Of a stretch of 60,739 nt of DNA, positions 1 through 8,746 are shown one piece after another (within the stretch, counting starts at the first letter, position 1; each line of letters opens with the position of its first letter). The notes under the pieces are model-generated. The model saw only the letters and a program-made list of their open reading frames with translations. It made no database searches and was not told the origin of the DNA. Position numbers and translations under genes: made by a program. This DNA comes from Lysobacteraceae bacterium (GTDB taxonomy: Bacteria; Pseudomonadota; Gammaproteobacteria; Xanthomonadales; Rhodanobacteraceae), in NCBI GenBank assembly GCA_028866435.1, contig JAGWIC010000005.1, positions 1 through 60,739 of the forward strand, given 5' to 3'.

Positions 1-108
1 ACCCTTCCTCGCAAGACGTCCACACAATTCACCTGCGCACACTGTCAAAGATCAACCACTTGCAACCAATCGCTTGATTGCCCCTCAAGACGTTTCGTCC
101 TGGGTGAG
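1..108 (-). other. Probable rRNA operon leader with boxA antiterminator
   Basis: Read on the minus strand, this stretch follows a strong stable-RNA-type promoter and carries a boxA-like sequence, TGATCTTTGACA, at 43-54. It then continues towards the left edge with sequence resembling the transcribed leader or spacer of proteobacterial rRNA operons. The rRNA genes themselves are not in the window. The boxA and promoter are seen directly; that a 16S gene follows to the left is inferred from their arrangement. Confidence 0.6.
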
Positions 109-114
109 CCGCCC

Positions 115-142
115 ATTCTACATCGCTTTTCCCGACCGTCAA
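115..142 (-). promoter_or_regulatory. rrn P1-like sigma-70 promoter
   Basis: On the minus strand there is a -35 TTGACG at 137-142 and a -10 TAGAAT at 115-120 with a 16-bp spacer. A GC-rich discriminator (GGGCGGC) follows the -10, as at stringently controlled rRNA promoters. An A/T-rich stretch at about 145-165 could act as an UP element. The start point would be near 107-108, upstream of the boxA. Confidence 0.65.
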
Positions 143-164
143 CACCTTCATTTGATGTTTTTGT

Positions 165-414
165 GAAGGAGGTTGCTGCCGGAACCTTCGCCGCAGGGCG
201 TCTCGTCGAAGGGGCGAGAATCATAGCGCCACGCCACGTCCGTGTGAAGTCCTTTCGTGAAATTTTCTTTGCAGCCCTGCCTGCTGGCGAGGCCTGGAAT
301 GTCGCTGCCCAGGCATCGATTTTCGCCTCATGCCTGGGGCTGGCCTGCGCAAGTCACGGGCCTGCTGCGGGACCGCTGGCCCGGCTGCCCGCGCGGAACC
401 CTGGATCAGCGAGC
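165..414. other. Stretch with no recognised gene
   Basis: Between the putative rRNA promoter and the small unknown gene no reading frame has a convincing start, ribosome binding site or family resemblance. The open frames here on both strands are rich in Arg, Pro, Ser and Gly, as expected for out-of-frame GC-rich DNA. No tRNA, terminator or repeat was recognised. Confidence 0.4.
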
Positions 415-681
415 TCACCGGCACGAATGGACATGTTCCGCGCCCGGCTGGTTCGACGAAGGGCCTCGGTCCGCCGGCCGACGATGGCTGCCGCACGACA
501 CACCGGCCGGGTGGGCACGCGCGCGGCCCTGCTCGGGCCCGGCTCCAGGGAACCCTGCCGGAACACTCGACACCGGCCGGCCGGCCGGCTGCAACAAGCC
601 CGAGTGGTACGGAATGAGATCCTCGGGACGCAAATTTTCCAGTGCGTCCCAGTCGTCTTCGAAAGGGATGAATCGCTGCAT
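415..681 (-). CDS. Small hypothetical protein (88 aa) beside rubredoxin
   Basis: I do not recognise this protein. The start is chosen because an AAGGAG ribosome binding site lies six bases before the ATG, and the first 30 residues (MQRFIPFEDDWDALENLRPE, then DLIPYHSGLL) are acidic and aromatic like real protein. The remainder is rich in Pro, Arg, Gly and Ser and looks low in complexity, so the gene may be frameshifted or naturally short. It lies 110 bp downstream of rubredoxin on the same strand and could be co-transcribed with it. No membrane segment or metal motif is visible. The strong ribosome binding site is the main support. Confidence 0.5.
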   Translation of the reverse strand: MQRFIPFEDDWDALENLRPEDLIPYHSGLLQPAGRPVSSVPAGFPGAGPEQGRARAHPAGVSCGSHRRPADRGPSSNQPGAEHVHSCR

Positions 682-791
682 GGGTCGCTCCTTCAATAGA
701 TGCGCCACGACTTCGTGCGCAGGAGCATCAGAGCAGCCAGCCCGGCCGATACGCCGGCAAGATCGGGCCGTTTGCAGGCGGGATACGGCGT

Positions 792-989
792 TCAGTCGAG
801 CTCGATCATCTCGAAGTCGTCCTTCGTGGCGCCGCAATCCGGGCAGGTCCATGTCGCCGGCACGTCTTCCCAGCGGGTGCCGGGTGCGATGCCTTCGTCG
901 GGAACACCGATGGCTTCGTCGTAGATATAGCCGCAGACGACGCACATCCATTTGCGCAGGGCGGTGGTTTCGATGGAACGCTGGCTCAT
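792..989 (-). CDS. Rubredoxin
   Basis: This 65-residue protein is a typical small rubredoxin, an electron carrier with one iron bound by four cysteines. Both metal-binding pairs are present: CVVCGY near residues 15-20 and CPDCGA near residues 48-53. The fold signature (Y-D-E, then W-E-D-V-P, then the second pair and an acidic tail) is intact. The ATG at 989 gives the usual length; an upstream extension would add unrelated residues. The gene is divergent from thiE-hemL, an arrangement also found in other gammaproteobacteria. The physiological partner cannot be told from the window; rubredoxin reductases and alkane hydroxylases are common partners. Confidence 0.93.
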   Translation of the reverse strand: MSQRSIETTALRKWMCVVCGYIYDEAIGVPDEGIAPGTRWEDVPATWTCPDCGATKDDFEMIELD

Positions 990-1097
990 GGTCGACTTCT
1001 TCGGATCACAATGGGATTCGACATTCTCGCAACTCGCCCGACAATACGAAAGATGGCGACACCGCTGAACGGGTTGCCGGCTCCAGGAGATCGACCG

Positions 1098-1757
1098 TTG
1101 AAAATCCAAGATTCACTCGCCCGTGGTGGCCTGTATGCGATCACCGATGGTCCGCGCGCGGACATCCTTGATGTCGTGGCGGCTGCCCTGGAGGGCGGTG
1201 CGCGGGTCCTGCAATACCTCGATGAAACGACCGATGCCGCCCGACGTCTCGCGGAAGCATCGGCGATCGGGCAACTGTGCCGGGCGCACGACGTGCCCCT
1301 GCTCATCCACGAGGATGTCTCGCTGGCGCAGGCGGTGGGCGCCAGTGGCGTGCACCTGGCAAGCGCCGGCGAGGACATGGCACGTGCGCGCGCCGTGCTG
1401 GGCCCGGCCTCGATCATCGGGGTGGCCTGCCGCGATTCACTGGAAAACGCCCGCATCGCCGTGCGCGCCGGCGCCAACTACATTTCCTTCGGCGCGTTCT
1501 TTCCATCGCCCACCAAGCCGCTGGCCCCACGCGCCCCGCTCGAGCTGCTGCGGCAGAGCGCGGGCTTCGGCGTGCCGCGGGTGGCGATTGGCGGCATCAC
1601 GCCGGACAATGGCGGAGTACTCCTTGCCGCTGGCGCGGAATACCTGGCCTCGATCTCTGCGGTATTCGGCGGCAGGGACGTGCGCCATGCCGCCCAGCGA
1701 TTGAGCGACCTGTTCGCCGCCACCAACCGAATTTCCCTGCCCTTGAGACAACCATGA
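1098..1757 (+). CDS. thiE: Thiamine phosphate synthase family protein with altered active site
   Basis: This is a TIM-barrel protein of the ThiE/TenI family, which normally joins HMP-pyrophosphate and thiazole phosphate into thiamine phosphate. The TTG start at 1098 is chosen because AGGAGA lies seven bases upstream and it gives 219 residues, close to the family size; an ATG at 1053 would add 15 residues. The C-terminal phosphate-binding glycine motifs (AIGGITPDN, then [14 protein letters not shown]) and the F-P-S-P-T-K loop are conserved. However, the Q-x-R-x-K motif reads Q-Y-L-D-E (residues 39-43) and the N-D metal pair reads H-E (residues 71-72). It overlaps hemL by four bases (ATGA), so the two are translationally coupled. 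Whether it still makes thiamine phosphate is uncertain. Confidence 0.85.
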   Translation: MKIQDSLARGGLYAITDGPRADILDVVAAALEGGARVLQYLDETTDAARRLAEASAIGQLCRAHDVPLLIHEDVSLAQAVGASGVHLASAGEDMARARAVLGPASIIGVACRDSLENARIAVRAGANYISFGAFFPSPTKPLAPRAPLELLRQSAGFGVPRVAIGGITPDNGGVLLAAGAEYLASISAVFGGRDVRHAAQRLSDLFAATNRISLPLRQP

Positions 1758-3037
1758 CCAGCAACCACGAACTGTTCCAGCGCGCCCGCCGCCTGATGCC
1801 CGGTGGCGTCAACTCACCGGTACGCGCCTTCAAGTCCGTCGGCGGCGAGCCGTTTTTCACGGCCCGCGCCGATGGCGCCTGCCTCTGGGACGTGGAGGGC
1901 AAGCGCTACATCGACTATGTCGGCTCGTGGGGGCCGATGATCGTCGGGCACAACCACCCCGCCGTGCGCGAGGCGGTCGTGCGCGCGGCGCAGGACGGAC
2001 TGTCCTTCGGCACGCCGTGTCCGGCCGAAATCACCATGGCCGAGACCATCAGCCGCCTGGTTCCCTCGATGGAAATGGTGCGCATGGTCAACTCCGGCAC
2101 CGAAGCGACGATGTCGGCCATCCGGCTTGCCCGTGGCGCCACGGGCCGCGGCAGGATCGTGAAGTTCGAAGGCTGCTACCACGGTCACGGCGACAGCTTT
2201 CTGGTCAAGGCCGGTTCGGGCGCGCTCACCTTTGGCGTGCCCGACTCGCCCGGCGTCCCCAAGGCGAATGCCGATCTCACGCTGACCCTGCCGTATAACG
2301 ATATCGACGCCGCAAAGGCGCTGTTCGCCGAGCGCGGCCATGAAATCGCCTGCCTGATCATCGAGCCCGTCGCTGGCAACATGAATTGCATCCCGCCCAA
2401 CGACGGCTACCTGCAGGGGTTGCGGGATTTGTGCACGCAGTCCGGCGCCCTGCTCGTCTTCGACGAAGTAATGACCGGTTTCCGGGTAGCGCTGGGCGGC
2501 GCCCAGGCGCATTACGGCGTCACGCCCGACCTGACCACCTTCGGCAAGGTCATCGGAGGTGGCATGCCGGTCGGTGCCTATGGCGGCCGGCGGGACCTGA
2601 TGGAGCAAATCGCGCCGGCCGGTCCGATCTACCAGGCGGGCACGTTGAGCGGCAATCCCGTGGCCATGGCGGCGGGCCTGGCGATGCTGGACCTGATCCA
2701 GGCCCCCGGCTTCCATGAACGGCTCGCCGCGCGCACGCGGCTGCTGACCGATGGCCTGCAGTCTGCCGCCGATGGCGCCGGCATCGCCTTCAGTACCAAC
2801 CGGGTGGGGGGCATGTTCGGACTGTTTTTCGGGGCCGACCGGGTGGACAGCTATGCCAAGGCCGTCGCGTGCGACAGCGCGGCATTCAACCGCTTCTTCC
2901 ACGCCATGCTGGAGCGCGGCGTCTACCTGGCGCCGTCTGCGTTCGAGGCCGGCTTCATGTCCAGCGCGCACGACGATGCGGTGATCGCCGAAACCCTGGC
3001 TGCGGCCCGCGAGTCATTCGCTGTCCTGGCCACCTGA
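1754..3037 (+). CDS. hemL: Glutamate-1-semialdehyde 2,1-aminomutase
   Basis: HemL converts glutamate-1-semialdehyde to 5-aminolevulinate, the last step of the C5 route to haem. The 427-residue length is normal. The N-terminal [17 protein letters not shown] signature, the S-G-T-E-A cofactor phosphate region, the D-E-V-M-T-G-F-R motif and the PLP lysine in [10 protein letters not shown] are all present. The ATG overlaps the thiE stop (ATGA), so the genes form one transcript. A 28-bp perfect palindrome right after the stop separates it from convergent gloA. Confidence 0.97.
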   Translation: MTSNHELFQRARRLMPGGVNSPVRAFKSVGGEPFFTARADGACLWDVEGKRYIDYVGSWGPMIVGHNHPAVREAVVRAAQDGLSFGTPCPAEITMAETISRLVPSMEMVRMVNSGTEATMSAIRLARGATGRGRIVKFEGCYHGHGDSFLVKAGSGALTFGVPDSPGVPKANADLTLTLPYNDIDAAKALFAERGHEIACLIIEPVAGNMNCIPPNDGYLQGLRDLCTQSGALLVFDEVMTGFRVALGGAQAHYGVTPDLTTFGKVIGGGMPVGAYGGRRDLMEQIAPAGPIYQAGTLSGNPVAMAAGLAMLDLIQAPGFHERLAARTRLLTDGLQSAADGAGIAFSTNRVGGMFGLFFGADRVDSYAKAVACDSAAFNRFFHAMLERGVYLAPSAFEAGFMSSAHDDAVIAETLAAARESFAVLAT

Positions 3038-3046
3038 GTGCGGCAT

Positions 3047-3074
3047 CCCGGCCCACGCCGCGGCGTGGGCCGGG
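3047..3074. terminator. 28-bp perfect palindrome between convergent hemL and gloA
   Basis: The whole 38-bp gap between the hemL stop and the gloA stop is almost filled by a perfect GC-rich palindrome centred at 3060/3061, with half-site CCCGGCCCACGCCG. In RNA from either strand it would form a long stem. There is no U-tract on either side, so it is a hairpin barrier or processing site rather than a canonical intrinsic terminator. Confidence 0.6.
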
Positions 3075-3075
3075 C

Positions 3076-3495
3076 TCACCACACGCCGGTATTGGGCATC
3101 GATGCCCACGGTTCGCGCGGCGGCAGGCGACCGGCCTGCAGCAGCTCGACGGAAATCAGGTCGGGCGAGCGCACGAAGGCCATGTGGCCATCGCGCGGCG
3201 GGCGATGGATGGTGTAACCCATCGACTGCAGGCGCTCGCAGGTGGCGTAGATGTCGTCGACGCGAAAGGCAAGATGGCCGAAATTCCTGGCCGAGCCGTA
3301 ATCTTCCTGCGAACCCCAGTTCCAGGTCAGCTCGACCTCGGCCTCCGGGCTCTCCGGCGCCGACAGGAATACCAGCGTGAACTTGCCTTCGGGCACTTCC
3401 GTGCGGCGCACTTCACGCAGGCCAAGGCCCTCGCAGAAAAAACGAAGCGAGGCGTCGAGGTCGTGCACGCGCACCATGCTGTGCAGATATTTCAT
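3076..3495 (-). CDS. gloA: Lactoylglutathione lyase (glyoxalase I)
   Basis: The 139-residue protein isomerises the methylglyoxal-glutathione hemithioacetal to S-lactoylglutathione. The four metal ligands known from E. coli GloA are all in place: His5 (KYLHSM), Glu in VELTWNWG, His in FGHLAF and Glu in SVELLQ. The ATG at 3495 is chosen because AGGAGT lies six bases upstream and it aligns with the E. coli start; the longer frame adds eleven unsupported residues. It is the last gene of the leftward group and lies 39 bp after argD. Confidence 0.93.
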   Translation of the reverse strand: MKYLHSMVRVHDLDASLRFFCEGLGLREVRRTEVPEGKFTLVFLSAPESPEAEVELTWNWGSQEDYGSARNFGHLAFRVDDIYATCERLQSMGYTIHRPPRDGHMAFVRSPDLISVELLQAGRLPPREPWASMPNTGVW

Positions 3496-3534
3496 GGGAA
3501 CACTCCTGGATTCTTCAGGCGCGGCCAACCGGCC

Positions 3535-4761
3535 TCACGCTGCCACGAAGTCGCTCAAGGCCATGCGCAAACGATCGAGGCCCGCGGCCAGCTCGTCATC
3601 GCTGATGGTCAACGGTGGCACGAAGCGCAATACATCCGGGCCGGCCTGCAACAGCAGCAGGCCGCGGGCGGCGGCGTGATCGAGTATCGCCGCTGCACGA
3701 CCCTTGTACGGCTCGTCCAGCACCGCACCGATCATCAGCCCGCGCCCACGCACTTCGGCAAAGAGCTTCAATTCCTGGTTGATCTGATCCAGGCCGGCGC
3801 GCAAGGCACCGGCCTGTCGCGCCACATTGGACAGCACCGCCGGCGAGGCGAGCTTGGCCAGTGCGACGCGCGCCACCGCCGCCGCCATCGGATTGCCGCC
3901 GAACGTGGTGCCGTGCGAGCCGTATTGCATCACGTCGGCCACCTTCGGGCCGGCCAGCATCGCGCCGATCGGAAAGCCGCAACCAAGCGCCTTGGCCAGG
4001 GTCACGATATCCGGCCGCACCTGGTCGTGCGCATGCGCGAACAGGCTGCCGGTACGGCCCATGCCGCACTGGATTTCGTCCAGCACCAGCAGTGCGTCGT
4101 GCGCGTCGCACAATTGGCGCACGCGCTGCAGGAAACCGGGGGCGGCCGGCAGCACCCCGCCTTCGCCCTGCACCGGCTCGAGCATGACGGCGGCAATGCC
4201 ACCCTCGGCAAAGGCCTTTTCCAGGGCCTCGGCGTCGTTGAACGCCAGGTAGCGAAAGCCGGCAGGAAGCGGTTCGTAGCCTTCCTGGTATTTCGGTTGC
4301 GCGGTGGCCGTGACCGTGGCCAGCGTGCGGCCATGGAACGAGCCGGCGAAGGTGATGATGGTGCGCCGCTCCGGCGGCCGCCCCTGGCTCGCCGCCCACT
4401 TGCGCACCAGCTTGATCGCCGCCTCGTTCGCCTCCGCGCCGGAGTTGCACAGAAAGACCCGCTCGGCGAAACCCGAAGCCTGTACCAGCTCCTCGGCCAG
4501 TCGCAGCGGCGGCTCGGTATAGAACACGTTGCTGCTGTGCCAGAGTTTGCGCGCCTGGCCGGTGAGCGCCTGCAGCAGGTCCGGGTCCTGGTGCCCCAGT
4601 GCGTTGACGGCGATGCCCGCGCCGAAATCCACATAGTCGCGTCCCTGCGTGTCCCACACGCGGGCTCCCTTGCCCTCATCGAGGATCAGCTCCCGTGGCT
4701 TGTACACCGGTAGCCAGTAACGCCTGCCGAGATCGAGAAGCAGGGGGTCGTACACGTTCAT
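3535..4761 (-). CDS. argD: Acetylornithine/succinyldiaminopimelate-type aminotransferase
   Basis: This is a class III PLP aminotransferase of 408 residues in the ArgD/AstC group, which transaminates N-acetylornithine or related omega-amines with 2-oxoglutarate. Visible signatures are N-S-G-A-E-A-N-E for the phosphate, F-H-G-R-T, L-D-E-I-Q-C-G-M-G-R-T-G for the cofactor aspartate, and the PLP lysine in T-L-A-K-A-L-G-C-G. The start at 4761 has GGGAG eight bases upstream. No other arginine gene is nearby, so the exact substrate (acetylornithine, succinylornithine or another) is not settled by context. Confidence 0.85.
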   Translation of the reverse strand: MNVYDPLLLDLGRRYWLPVYKPRELILDEGKGARVWDTQGRDYVDFGAGIAVNALGHQDPDLLQALTGQARKLWHSSNVFYTEPPLRLAEELVQASGFAERVFLCNSGAEANEAAIKLVRKWAASQGRPPERRTIITFAGSFHGRTLATVTATAQPKYQEGYEPLPAGFRYLAFNDAEALEKAFAEGGIAAVMLEPVQGEGGVLPAAPGFLQRVRQLCDAHDALLVLDEIQCGMGRTGSLFAHAHDQVRPDIVTLAKALGCGFPIGAMLAGPKVADVMQYGSHGTTFGGNPMAAAVARVALAKLASPAVLSNVARQAGALRAGLDQINQELKLFAEVRGRGLMIGAVLDEPYKGRAAAILDHAAARGLLLLQAGPDVLRFVPPLTISDDELAAGLDRLRMALSDFVAA

Positions 4762-5048
4762 GAGGTTGACTCCCGGCGCGCCGTCGCCTGCGCCGACGCG
4801 GTGATGATGAGGTGGAGCGGGCCACACGTGCCCAGGCCTGTGAACGGCCGAAGCACCACCCGGATCGGCAGATTGTAAACCCGGACCAGGGTGCGGCAGG
4901 CCCGTCGCCTGCGGCGGCGTGGACGCATCGCCCATCGGTACCCGGGGAAACCCAGGCGGACACGGACAAAAGGGGATCGCAAACCTCGCGCCACACGACT
5001 TTGCCCCAGGCATCGCGCGGCACCACCCCGCCGGCCAAGGGGGGGTGT

Positions 5049-5867
5049 TCAGTCGAGGAACAGGTCCGGCAGCAAGGCCGCCCCCGGCGCCACGGCGTAC
5101 TGCCCGAATTCAGCGACGCCGGCCTCGCGCAATATGTCTTCGTCGATCGCGAAATGGCCGCTGTAACCCGACGCCGGACGAGTGAGGATGACGTGGGCCG
5201 CGTCGGCCACGATCTCCGGTTTGCGGCAGTGCTCGGGCGACACGCCCTCGATCATCCCGATCGCCGCAGTGGCGATCACGGTGCGCGGCCACAGGGCGTT
5301 CACCGCGATGCCCAGCGGTGCGAATTCGGCGCTCATGCCCAACACGCACAGGCTCATGCCGTATTTGGCGATGGTGTAGGCGGTGTGCGGGGCGAACCAT
5401 TTCGGGTCGAGGTTCGGTGGCGGCGAGAGCATCAGGACGTGGGGATTGCCCGACTGCTTCAGGTACGGCAGGCAGCTCTGGGTCACCACAAAGGTGCCGC
5501 GGGTGTTGACCTGGTGCATCAGGTCATAGCGTTTCATCGGCGTTTCCGTCACCCCGGCAAGCCAGATCGCACTGGCGTTGTTGACCACGATGTCGATGCC
5601 GCCGAAATGGTCCGCCGCCCGCGCCGCCGCCTCGCGCACCTGCTGCTCGTCGCGGATGTCCACCTGCAACGCCAGCGCCTTGCCTCCCGCCGCCTCGACC
5701 GCGGCGGCGGCGGTATGGATGGTGCCGGGCAGCTTGGGATTGGCCACGCTGCTCTTGGCGGCGATCACGATATTGGCGCCATCGCGGGCGGCGCGCAGGG
5801 CAATGGCCAGGCCGATGCCGCGCGAGGCACCGGTGATGAACAAGGTCTTGCCGGCGAGGTTGCTCAT
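5049..5867 (-). CDS. Short-chain dehydrogenase, HSDL2-like
   Basis: This 272-residue classical SDR has the cofactor motif T-G-A-S-R-G-I-G near residues 13-20, N-N-A-S, and the catalytic Y-x-x-x-K as YTIAK. The run S-P-P-P-N-L-D-P-K-W-F followed by YTIAKYGMS is typical of the hydroxysteroid dehydrogenase-like 2 group, which includes bacterial NAD(P)-dependent oxidoreductases of unknown substrate. It lies between the LON-domain gene and argD on the same strand, with 43 bp and 287 bp gaps. The 287-bp gap before argD contains no gene I can support. Confidence 0.9.
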   Translation of the reverse strand: MSNLAGKTLFITGASRGIGLAIALRAARDGANIVIAAKSSVANPKLPGTIHTAAAAVEAAGGKALALQVDIRDEQQVREAAARAADHFGGIDIVVNNASAIWLAGVTETPMKRYDLMHQVNTRGTFVVTQSCLPYLKQSGNPHVLMLSPPPNLDPKWFAPHTAYTIAKYGMSLCVLGMSAEFAPLGIAVNALWPRTVIATAAIGMIEGVSPEHCRKPEIVADAAHVILTRPASGYSGHFAIDEDILREAGVAEFGQYAVAPGAALLPDLFLD

Positions 5868-5910
5868 GACTGTTCTTCCATCGGAATGCTTCGATTTGCG
5901 CCGCGCCGGG

Positions 5911-6513
5911 TCACGGCTTCTGAAAGCGCGGCAGGATATCGCGCAGCTCGGCCAGGCGCTGCAGTGGATCGTTCAGCTCCAGCATGCGCTGCTGCTCGGC
6001 GCTGTCCAGCGGCAACAGTTCGGCCAGGCGAAAACCCAGCCAGCTGGCGTCGTCGTAGGCACTGCGCGGCGCCAGCCGCCAGTGCGGCGCCATCGCTTCG
6101 ATCAGGCGCTCGAGAATGCCCTGCAGCAAGGCAAATTCGACCGGAACCTCGATCGACGGCTCGGCGGGCCAGACCCGGGCGTCGCCCCGCAGCAGGCCAT
6201 CGGCACGCACCCGGCTGCGCGTCACGCGAAAGCGCTGGCCTCCTTCGGCGACGATACCGAGCAGACCGTCGTCGCCGGTATGGAAATCGGTGATGCGCGC
6301 CATCGTGCCGATCGCCGCCGGTATCGCCGGGTCGCCCACTTCATCCCCCTGCAGGATCAGGCAGACACCGAAGCCGGTGCCGTGGCGCGTGCATTCGCGC
6401 ACGAGGTCGAGGTAGCGTGGCTCGAAAATCCGCAAGGCCAGCCGGCCGCCGGGAAACAGCACCGAGGCAAGCGGAAAAAGTGGCATGTCGAGCCGTGGCG
6501 TCTGGACCGTCAT
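5911..6513 (-). CDS. LON peptidase substrate-binding domain protein
   Basis: This 200-residue protein matches the free-standing N-terminal (substrate-binding) domain of Lon protease: it begins with L-F-P-L-A-S-V-L-F-P-G-G and continues with L-R-I-F-E-P-R-Y-L-D-L-V. There is no ATPase or protease domain, so it is not a protease itself. Its cellular role is unknown; such proteins are common singletons in gammaproteobacteria. The ATG at 6513 lies 50 bp after the mpl stop, which suggests co-transcription. The ribosome binding site is weak, so a nearby alternative start is possible. Confidence 0.85.
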   Translation of the reverse strand: MTVQTPRLDMPLFPLASVLFPGGRLALRIFEPRYLDLVRECTRHGTGFGVCLILQGDEVGDPAIPAAIGTMARITDFHTGDDGLLGIVAEGGQRFRVTRSRVRADGLLRGDARVWPAEPSIEVPVEFALLQGILERLIEAMAPHWRLAPRSAYDDASWLGFRLAELLPLDSAEQQRMLELNDPLQRLAELRDILPRFQKP

Positions 6514-6563
6514 GGATCGAGTGTAACCATCCAGGCCCGGCCGCAGGGGTCGAGCCGGCCGGC

Positions 6564-7922
6564 TCAGCCCCCGGCCAGGCGTTCGACAAAACGGCGTGGC
6601 GCCGACTCGAAGCCGCCGTTGGACATGAAAACCACCTGATCGCCCGACCGCACTTCGGCGCGCAACACGGCGATCAGCGCGTCCACCGTCGCCGCCGTGC
6701 GGCCGCGGCCTTGCAGGGAGGCAGTGACGCGGGCGGCATCCCACGGCAACTCGGGACGCTGCAGGAACACCACCACGTCGGCATCGGCCAGCGAGGGGCC
6801 GAGGGCGTCGGCGTGCGCGCCCTGGCGCATCGAGTTGGAGCGCGGCTCCAGCGCCACCAGGATGCGGCCGTCGCCCACCTTGGCACGCAAGCCGGCGAGG
6901 GTGGTGGCAATCGCCGTGGGGTGATGCGCGAAATCGTCGTAGACCCGCACGCCGTCGACTTCGCCGACCAGTTCCATCCGCCGCTTGACGCTCTCGAACG
7001 TGGCGAACGCCGGCAGCAACGCCTGCGGACTGGCCCCTGCGGCATGGGCGGCGGCGAGGGCGGCCAACGCGTTCATCACGCTGTGCCGGCCGAGCAGCGA
7101 CCAGTGCACCTCACCGATCCGCTGGCCATGATGGCGTACGGCGAAGGCCGAGCCATCGGGCCGCAACAGGTCCGCCTGCCAGTCGCCACGACCGATGCCG
7201 AACGTTTCCACCGGAGTCCAGCAGCCCATCGCCAGCACCTCGGCCAGACGCGCATCCATCGCGTTGACGATCAGCCGCCCGTTTGCCGGCACGATGCGCA
7301 CCAGGTGGTGGAACTGGCGCTGGATCGCGGCCACATCCGGAAAGATGTCCGCATGGTCGTATTCAAGGTTGTTGAGTATGGCGACGTGCGGGCGGTAGTG
7401 GACGAACTTGGAGCGCTTGTCGAAAAACGCCGTGTCGTATTCGTCCGCCTCGATCACAAATGGCCGCCCCTGGCCCAGCCGCGCGGAGACGCCGAAATTG
7501 CCCGGCACGCCACCCACCAGGAAACCCGGCGCGAGGCCCGCGCTTTCCAGCAGATGCGCCAGCAGGCTGGTGGTGGTGGTCTTGCCGTGGGTGCCGGCCA
7601 CGGCCAGCACGTCCCGCTCGGCCAGCACCGTCTCGCCCAGCCACTGCGGGCCGGAGACATAGCGCAGACGGTGATCGAGCATGTATTCGACCGCGGGGTT
7701 GCCGCGCGTCATGGCGTTGCCCACCACCACCAGGTCGGGGGCGGGCTGCAGGTGCTCGGCTGCATAGCCGCTCATCAGCCCTATGCCGAGCGCTTCCAGC
7801 TGCGTGCTCATCGGCGGGTAGACGTTGGCGTCGGAGCCCTCGACCTGGTGGCCCAGCTCGCGCGCCAGCGCGGCGACACCGCCCATGAAGGTGCCGCAGA
7901 TACCGAGAATGTGCAGACGCAT
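6564..7922 (-). CDS. mpl: UDP-MurNAc:L-Ala-gamma-D-Glu-meso-DAP ligase
   Basis: Mpl attaches recycled murein tripeptide directly to UDP-MurNAc in cell-wall recycling. The protein has the Mur ligase architecture: an N-terminal Rossmann part (ILGICGTFMGG), the ATP loop G-T-H-G-K-T-T-T near residues 112-119, the metal and ATP motif E-A-D-E-Y-D, and the Y-D-D-F-A-H-H-P-T motif of the C-terminal domain. The length of 452 residues fits Mpl rather than MurC. The ATG at 7922 is preferred; a TTG two codons upstream is possible. It follows adk by 47 bp. Confidence 0.95.
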   Translation of the reverse strand: MRLHILGICGTFMGGVAALARELGHQVEGSDANVYPPMSTQLEALGIGLMSGYAAEHLQPAPDLVVVGNAMTRGNPAVEYMLDHRLRYVSGPQWLGETVLAERDVLAVAGTHGKTTTTSLLAHLLESAGLAPGFLVGGVPGNFGVSARLGQGRPFVIEADEYDTAFFDKRSKFVHYRPHVAILNNLEYDHADIFPDVAAIQRQFHHLVRIVPANGRLIVNAMDARLAEVLAMGCWTPVETFGIGRGDWQADLLRPDGSAFAVRHHGQRIGEVHWSLLGRHSVMNALAALAAAHAAGASPQALLPAFATFESVKRRMELVGEVDGVRVYDDFAHHPTAIATTLAGLRAKVGDGRILVALEPRSNSMRQGAHADALGPSLADADVVVFLQRPELPWDAARVTASLQGRGRTAATVDALIAVLRAEVRSGDQVVFMSNGGFESAPRRFVERLAGG

Positions 7923-7969
7923 GGGCAACGTGTTCCTTGGACAGCGCGCGAGGCCGGAACCGGGCGGTG

Positions 7970-8554
7970 TCAGCCGTTCGCGGCCACCGACTCGTTGCGC
8001 AGCGCCTGCTTGACCCTGGCCGTGACCTCGCCCAGCTCGCCGACGCCATCGACCACCTGCAGCTTGCCGCGACGGGAATAGAAATCGGCCACCGGCGCGG
8101 TCTGCTCGGCATAGATCGCGAGCCGCTTGCGCACCGTGTCCGGGTTGTCGTCGGCGCGCCCCTCGGCCTTGAAGCGGATTTCGCAGCGGCCGATGATGGT
8201 TTCACCGGGAACCTTCAGCTTGACCACGGCATCGAGCGGCTGCCCGATTTTCGCCAGCAGCTGGTCCAGCGCATCGGCCTGGGCCAGGTTGCGCGGATAG
8301 CCGTCAAGAATGAACCCGGCCTTGGCGTCGTCCTGGGTCAGGCGATCCTCCAGCATGCCAAGCAGGATGTCGTCCGACACCAGCTGGCCGGCGTCCATCA
8401 CCGCCTTGGCCTTGAGGCCCATCGGCGTCCCCGCGGCAACGGCGGCCCGCAACATGTCGCCGGTGGAAATGTGCGGAACACCAAGCTCGGCCTTCAACCG
8501 CGCAGCCTGCGTGCCTTTGCCCGATCCGGGCGCACCAAGTAGGACGAGTCGCAT
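7970..8554 (-). CDS. adk: Adenylate kinase, short form
   Basis: Adk interconverts ATP and AMP with two ADP. The P-loop G-A-P-G-S-G-K-G-T-Q, the AMP-binding S-T-G-D-M-L-R and D-G-Y-P-R-N motifs, and the arginines after R-A-D-D-N are all present. At 194 residues it lacks the long zinc-type LID insertion, as in other xanthomonads. The ATG at 8554 lies at the MRLVLLGAPGSGKG start. It heads the leftward group adk-mpl and is divergent from pfp across 192 bp. Confidence 0.96.
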   Translation of the reverse strand: MRLVLLGAPGSGKGTQAARLKAELGVPHISTGDMLRAAVAAGTPMGLKAKAVMDAGQLVSDDILLGMLEDRLTQDDAKAGFILDGYPRNLAQADALDQLLAKIGQPLDAVVKLKVPGETIIGRCEIRFKAEGRADDNPDTVRKRLAIYAEQTAPVADFYSRRGKLQVVDGVGELGEVTARVKQALRNESVAANG

Positions 8555-8746
8555 AATGCTCCACAAGTTCGGCGGGCTGCCGCACACTGCCGCGACCCGC
8601 TCGATTCTCAAGAATTGAGCGTCAAATTAGCGTCTGCGCCCGGTGCCGTCAAACGGCCGCCAGGGCAACGGCGTGATGTTTGCCCGTGATCTTGCCGTTT
8701 CGCCCGCCAACCGCCCTGCCCTGACCCAGCCTGATCGAGGATCGCC

